A DNA stretch of 11,189 nucleotides from Pelagophyceae sp. CCMP2097 (taxonomy: Eukaryota; Sar; Pelagophyceae), in NCBI GenBank assembly GCA_026770575.1, contig MU657550.1:31832-43020 (forward strand), read 5' to 3'. The notes under the pieces were generated by a model. That model made no database searches, had not been told where the DNA came from, and saw nothing but the letters and a program-made list of their open reading frames with translations. How positions within the stretch are numbered: position 1 is the stretch's first letter; each line of letters begins with the position of its first letter. This document shows positions 8,579 through 11,189 of this stretch, one piece after another. The translations under genes were made by a program, and so were the position numbers.

Positions 8579-8641
8579 CCCTTTGCGCCCGGCGCTATCG
8601 GGAAACCCTTAAGCCCTTTGCGCCTGGCGCTATCGGGAAAC
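8579..8641. repeat. 28-bp direct repeat upstream of the secreted-protein gene
   Basis: Copies at 8579-8606 and 8614-8641 are 35 bp apart and differ at one base. Each contains ggcgctatcgggaaac. They lie 9-71 bp upstream of the minus-strand ATG at 8570, in the expected promoter or 5' UTR, so they could be paired regulatory sites or a simple duplication. Confidence 0.8.
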
Positions 8642-9086
8642 GCTTTCAATCGGCCGAGATGCGCCCTCAATCGAGCCGAGCCGCGCCTCCCGGCCGACGA
8701 GCCCTCGATCTCACGAGCTGAGCCGCGTCGCGTCGACGACCCTCGAGCTAGCTCGAACTAGATCAATCCGCTGGAAGTTCATAATGCAAAGCTGCCTTTG
8801 CACCACTGTAATCTGAACCATTCCGTCAAAGGTCCAGCGCCGGGGGTCCGCAGCTCGCGCGGGGAGCCGCCGACACGCTCAGAGGAGCGGCCGGGTCTTC
8901 TTCATTGTCTTAGTCTAGAAATTCATCGAGTCTCGACTTGTTCCTTTGCACGTCCGGCCGGCGCGCCTCGCGAATTGAGAACCTGCGCAACGTCTCCGAC
9001 ACTGCCCGGCACGACGTGGGGTCGGTGGACAGGCCGGCTTGAATGGCGAATCCGCGCAAAAGATGGCGAATCAGCTCGTGCAGCGT

Positions 9087-9153
9087 GGCCTGCTGGCACC
9101 GAGGATCGTTCGCTTCCCTTGGCCTGCTGGCACCGAGGATCGTTCCTTCCCTT
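9087..9153. repeat. 34/33-bp tandem repeat
   Basis: ggcctgctggcaccgaggat begins both units (9087-9120 and 9121-9153). The second unit lacks one base near its end. A short repeat of atggcgaatc also lies just before it (9042 and 9063). No coding role is apparent. Confidence 0.8.
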
Positions 9154-9628
9154 GGGTCGTACCCGAGAGGTTTCCGAAAAGTCAAAACGACTCTTGACTC
9201 GCTGACGACACCTCGCCGGAAGGAGAAAATCGCGATCGCTTTCCAACTCGCCGCCGATCGCCGCCGCAGACTCTTCGTTTACGACCCGCGCGGCCTCGCG
9301 TCTCGCGCAGCGCGGCGCCGGTGCGCCCGCGGAGCGCTGCACCCGCGTGGCTACGTTGCGAAACGTCGGCACCGTGCGCCTCACGGCCGCGGCGCCGTCG
9401 TGTCGCGGCGGCCGTCGACGGCGCACCGCTGACGCTCAAGCTCAGAGGCCTCGCCGCAGCGCTCGGCTCGGCGACTGCGCGCTGACGTGACGACGCTGGA
9501 ACTTTCGTTCACGCCCGACATCTCGACGTCACGCAAGACCTTTCGCGCTCCGCCGCGCTCCGGTCCAACTTCGTCGGCAAATACCGGCGTCTGGTGCCCG
9601 CGGGACCCGGGGTCATTGTGTGACAGAA

Positions 9629-9684
9629 GCGAAACTCGCTATCGATGGGAGAGCAAACCACTCTCCCAATGTTAGTAGTTTCGC
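9629..9684. repeat. two-part inverted repeat (hairpin)
   Basis: The outer arms GCGAAACT (9629-9636) and AGTTTCGC (9677-9684) pair perfectly over 8 bp. The inner arms GGGAGAG (9647-9653) and CTCTCCC (9661-9667) pair perfectly over 7 bp around a 7-nt loop. The 10/9-nt internal loop can pair partially (CTA/TAG). It could be a structured RNA, a hairpin element or a terminator-like structure. No family is recognised. Confidence 0.6.
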
Positions 9685-9795
9685 AAGAAGGATTGAGGCG
9701 CGATCGCCGCGCGCGTTCTTGCTTTCGCCGCTCAAGGAAAACGCGTCTCTCACATTTAGGGATCGCGCCTCTGACGACACTCGGTGCCGCACACT

Positions 9796-9811
9796 GGTGT
9801 TTCCCAACACC
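9796..9811 (+). terminator. second histone-type stem-loop (orphan)
   Basis: The sequence GGTGTT-TCCC-AACACC is a 6-bp stem with a 4-nt loop, followed by ATCCA and then AACAAACGG. It differs from the H2B stem-loop by one loop base, has a closely similar 3' flank, and lies in the opposite orientation. I find no histone coding sequence upstream of it on the plus strand. It may be the 3' end of a lost convergent histone gene, or one end of an inverted-repeat-bounded segment. Confidence 0.5.
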
Positions 9812-9931
9812 ATCCAAACAAACGGATCCTTGAGCCTCGACCGAGGCGTGTTCGACAACGCATGCCGCCCCCGGCCACCGCACCGGCGCCGCGGAAGCTC
9901 CACAGGAGAAAGGCACTCGCTGGGAAGGCAA

Positions 9932-10237
9932 TTGACCACCTCGTCGGGCGGGTCGCGCGCTTGCGTTGCTGCATTTCTTCTTCGCGCGCGAGCTTTTCGT
10001 CCGTTTCTTTGATGAAGGCCGCGCGGTCGTCCTCGAGCGCTTGCCGGTCGTTTGCGAGCTAGGCCTGCGATGGTCGAAGCGCCGCGGCGCCGCCAATCAT
10101 GTAACGTCGGTTTCAAAAGGCGTAATCTCGGTGTCAAAGGCGCGCTCGAGGTCGTCGATCGCAAAAGCGTGCGCCGTGTTTGTCCGCCGGACGGCCTCGA
10201 GCGCGGCGGCCAAATCGTTCGGGGAGAGGGCCGCCAT
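9932..10237 (-). pseudogene. N-terminal relic of a coiled-coil/BTB-Kelch gene
   Basis: On the minus strand, ATG 10237 starts a 46-codon frame ending at TGA 10099-10097. Its DLAAALEAVRRTN and AIDDLERAFDTE match VTAALEAVRQTT and TIDALEHAFDAE in exon 1 of the intact gene. A candidate intron (10105-10059) leads in frame to LANDRQALEDDRAAFIKETD, matching exon 2. About 10 nt are then deleted relative to unit B, shifting the frame, after which DPPDEVV appears in the new frame. Homology ends at gtggtcaa (about 9932), just where the BTB domain would start. The BTB and Kelch parts are absent. It is a broken copy inserted between the H2B gene and the orphan stem-loop. It lacks the conserved 5' flank of the tandem array, so it may be an older or separate duplication. 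Confidence 0.75.
10059..10105 (-). other. candidate intron in the BTB relic (47 nt)
   Basis: It begins GTTACATGA and ends CAGGCCTAG on the minus strand, at nearly the same place as the intron of unit B. Splicing would join GAC to CTC in phase 0 and remove the TGA stop. The donor is not at the same codon as in unit B; the exon is 6-7 codons longer. Confidence 0.5.
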
Positions 10238-10675
10238 GCTCTCTCAGGCTGAGCCTCAGGAGCCTGCTCTGTGCGCGCAATCGCTGTACGTGTTTCGCCG
10301 GGTTTTCTAAGAGACGGCCCAGCCGCTCAAGGCACATGACATCCCCGGCCGATGGACGCACACCGTCCTGTCTGGATGCGACTCCGGGATCCCCTGGAGA
10401 ACAGATTCGTGCGAGGCACCTGTTGCTTTAGAGGCAAAGTGGCCGTAATAACTTTTTCTGCCACTCCTGGCCCACACTCCGACGTCGCAGGCAGAGGCCC
10501 GCAAGCCGGAGAGCCGCCGGCGCGCCGCGGCCCTCGCGCGGCGGTGCGAGGTCGTGCCGACCATCTTCTCCGCAAGGTCCGGATCGCAAACAAGCTCGAT
10601 TTCGTATGATGCATCGAGCCCCGTCCGAGGCCGGGGCGCGAGAGAACGAGACTGGGACTTCCGTTGTCGTTGGGT
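10238..10675. other. gene-free stretch upstream of the relic
   Basis: Minus-strand frames here (for example one with CLERLGRLLENPAKHVQRLRAQ-like helical sequence at about 10260-10330) match no family I know and overlap each other. The conserved 5' flank of the tandem Kelch units is not present. A short near-palindrome, AGGCTGAGCCT, lies at 10247-10257. Confidence 0.4.
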
Positions 10676-10691
10676 GGTGTTGTGAAACACC
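10676..10691 (-). terminator. histone 3' stem-loop of H2B
   Basis: On the minus strand GGTGTT-TCAC-AACACC forms a perfect 6-bp stem with a 4-nt loop, 16 nt in all, directly followed by ACCCA. This lies about 90 nt past the H2B stop. The stem size, loop size, GG...CC ends and ACCCA flank are those of the metazoan and algal replication-dependent histone 3' processing signal bound by SLBP. The loop (TCAC) departs from the metazoan TTTC-type loop. Implied role: cell-cycle-linked 3' end formation without a poly(A) tail. Confidence 0.7.
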
Positions 10692-10781
10692 GGTTGTTGT
10701 GATTTTGTCGTCGTTCGAGTCGCGAAGCGCGTCGTCCTTGCCGACGATGCGCCGTGCGCCTCGGCCCGGCGGCGGAGCTGC

Positions 10782-11141
10782 TTAGGCAGTGCCGGCGCTG
10801 GTGAACTTGGTGACGGCCTTGGTGCCCTCGGACACGGCGTGCTTGGAGAGCTCGCCGGGGAGCATGAGGCGGACGGCCGTCTGGATCTCGCGCGACGACA
10901 TGGTCGCCTTCTTCGAGTAGCGGCCGAGCTTGGAGGCCTCGAGCGCGATGCGCTCGAAGATGTCGTTGATGAACGAGTTCATGATCGACATGCCCTTCTT
11001 GGAGATGCCCGTGTCCGGGTGGACCTGCTTCAGGACGCGGTAGATGTACGTCGAGTACGACTCGACGCGCTTCTTCTTCTTCTTGCCCTCGGCGGCCTTC
11101 TTCGGCGCCTTGGCGCTCTTCTTCGACGGGGTCTTGGCCAT
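10782..11141 (-). CDS. H2B: histone H2B
   Basis: The protein is 119 aa and pairs with H2A in the nucleosome core. The N-terminal tail (1-26) is Lys/Ala-rich. The histone fold follows: [20 protein letters not shown], then [20 protein letters not shown], then [20 protein letters not shown], and the C-terminal helix [15 protein letters not shown]112 in AVTK corresponds to the conserved ubiquitinated lysine (K120 in human, K123 in yeast). The tail ends SAGTA rather than the usual SSK or SA. There is no intron. The ATG at 11141 has A at -3 and G at +4. Only 48 bp of upstream sequence lies in the window; a divergent H2A gene beyond the edge is common in other genomes but cannot be seen here. The 3' stem-loop supports a replication-dependent gene. 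Confidence 0.97.
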   Translation of the reverse strand: MAKTPSKKSAKAPKKAAEGKKKKKRVESYSTYIYRVLKQVHPDTGISKKGMSIMNSFINDIFERIALEASKLGRYSKKATMSSREIQTAVRLMLPGELSKHAVSEGTKAVTKFTSAGTA

Positions 11142-11189
11142 GGTTGCGCTGGGGTGCTTCGAGGCGACGAGTGATCGATGCGGTTCAAG

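Larger units (their letters stand above)
8571..9795. other. 1.2-kb stretch with no recognisable gene
   Basis: It should contain the promoter and 5' UTR of the minus-strand secreted-protein gene. Open frames on both strands lack recognisable domains. A stretch at about 9414-9614 on the plus strand reads like decayed protein (for example DGAPLTLKLRGLAAALGSA), with a stop at about 9483-9485 and a frame change before it, but I cannot assign it. Short repeats and an inverted repeat in this stretch are listed separately. Confidence 0.5.

Noticed and set aside
9509..10096. Minus-strand frames of 195 and 183 codons over the BTB relic
   Set aside because: Each includes only pieces of the relic in different frames (for example DPPDEVV in one) and otherwise unrecognisable sequence, so they are chance extensions around a frameshifted pseudogene.
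10307..10690. 127-codon minus-strand frame downstream of H2B
   Set aside because: It starts inside the histone stem-loop, overlaps another unrelated frame and resembles no family I know.
10839..11174. Plus-strand frame opposite H2B
   Set aside because: It is Arg/Leu/Asp-rich and is the complement of the highly codon-biased histone gene.

Overview
This is a GC-rich nuclear fragment from a unicellular eukaryote. The evidence is a canonical histone H2B, KCTD-type BTB plus Kelch proteins, a secreted multidomain cysteine-rich protein, and very short GT-AG introns. My best guess is a stramenopile alga, perhaps a pelagophyte such as Aureococcus. That guess rests on protein style and composition only and is not proven.

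Left part (1-4385, + strand). A tRNA-like relic and a two-copy telomere-like repeat lead into a tandem array of coiled-coil/BTB/Kelch genes with a period of about 2.0 kb. Unit A (about 621-1960) has lost its 5' half and starts inside the BTB domain. Unit B (about 1970-3975) is the only complete unit. It carries an apparently unannotated first exon at 2202-2312 and a 56-nt intron, giving a 477-aa protein. Unit C (about 3985-4385) keeps only the 5' flank and the first codons. The two propellers differ mainly in the loops that bind ligand in Keap1-type Kelch domains, which suggests paralogues diversifying in target specificity. A fourth, broken N-terminal copy lies on the minus strand at 9932-10237.

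Middle part (4943-8570, - strand). One large gene for a secreted protein: signal peptide, intradiol-dioxygenase-like domain with an altered iron-ligand set, F5/8C (discoidin)-like region, then a long GCC2/GCC3 (ephrin-receptor-like) cysteine-rich array. A 46-nt intron near the 3' end extends the protein from 1091 to 1193 aa. It converges with the Kelch array across a gene-free stretch (4386-4942).

Right part (8571-11189). About 1.2 kb without a recognisable gene, holding several short repeats and an inverted repeat, then the BTB relic, then histone H2B on the minus strand. A 16-nt stem-loop followed by ACCCA lies about 90 nt past the H2B stop and matches the geometry of the replication-dependent histone 3' end signal. 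A near-identical stem-loop lies at 9796-9811 in the opposite orientation, so the BTB relic sits between two inverted copies.

I see no operon, CRISPR array, virus or toxin gene.
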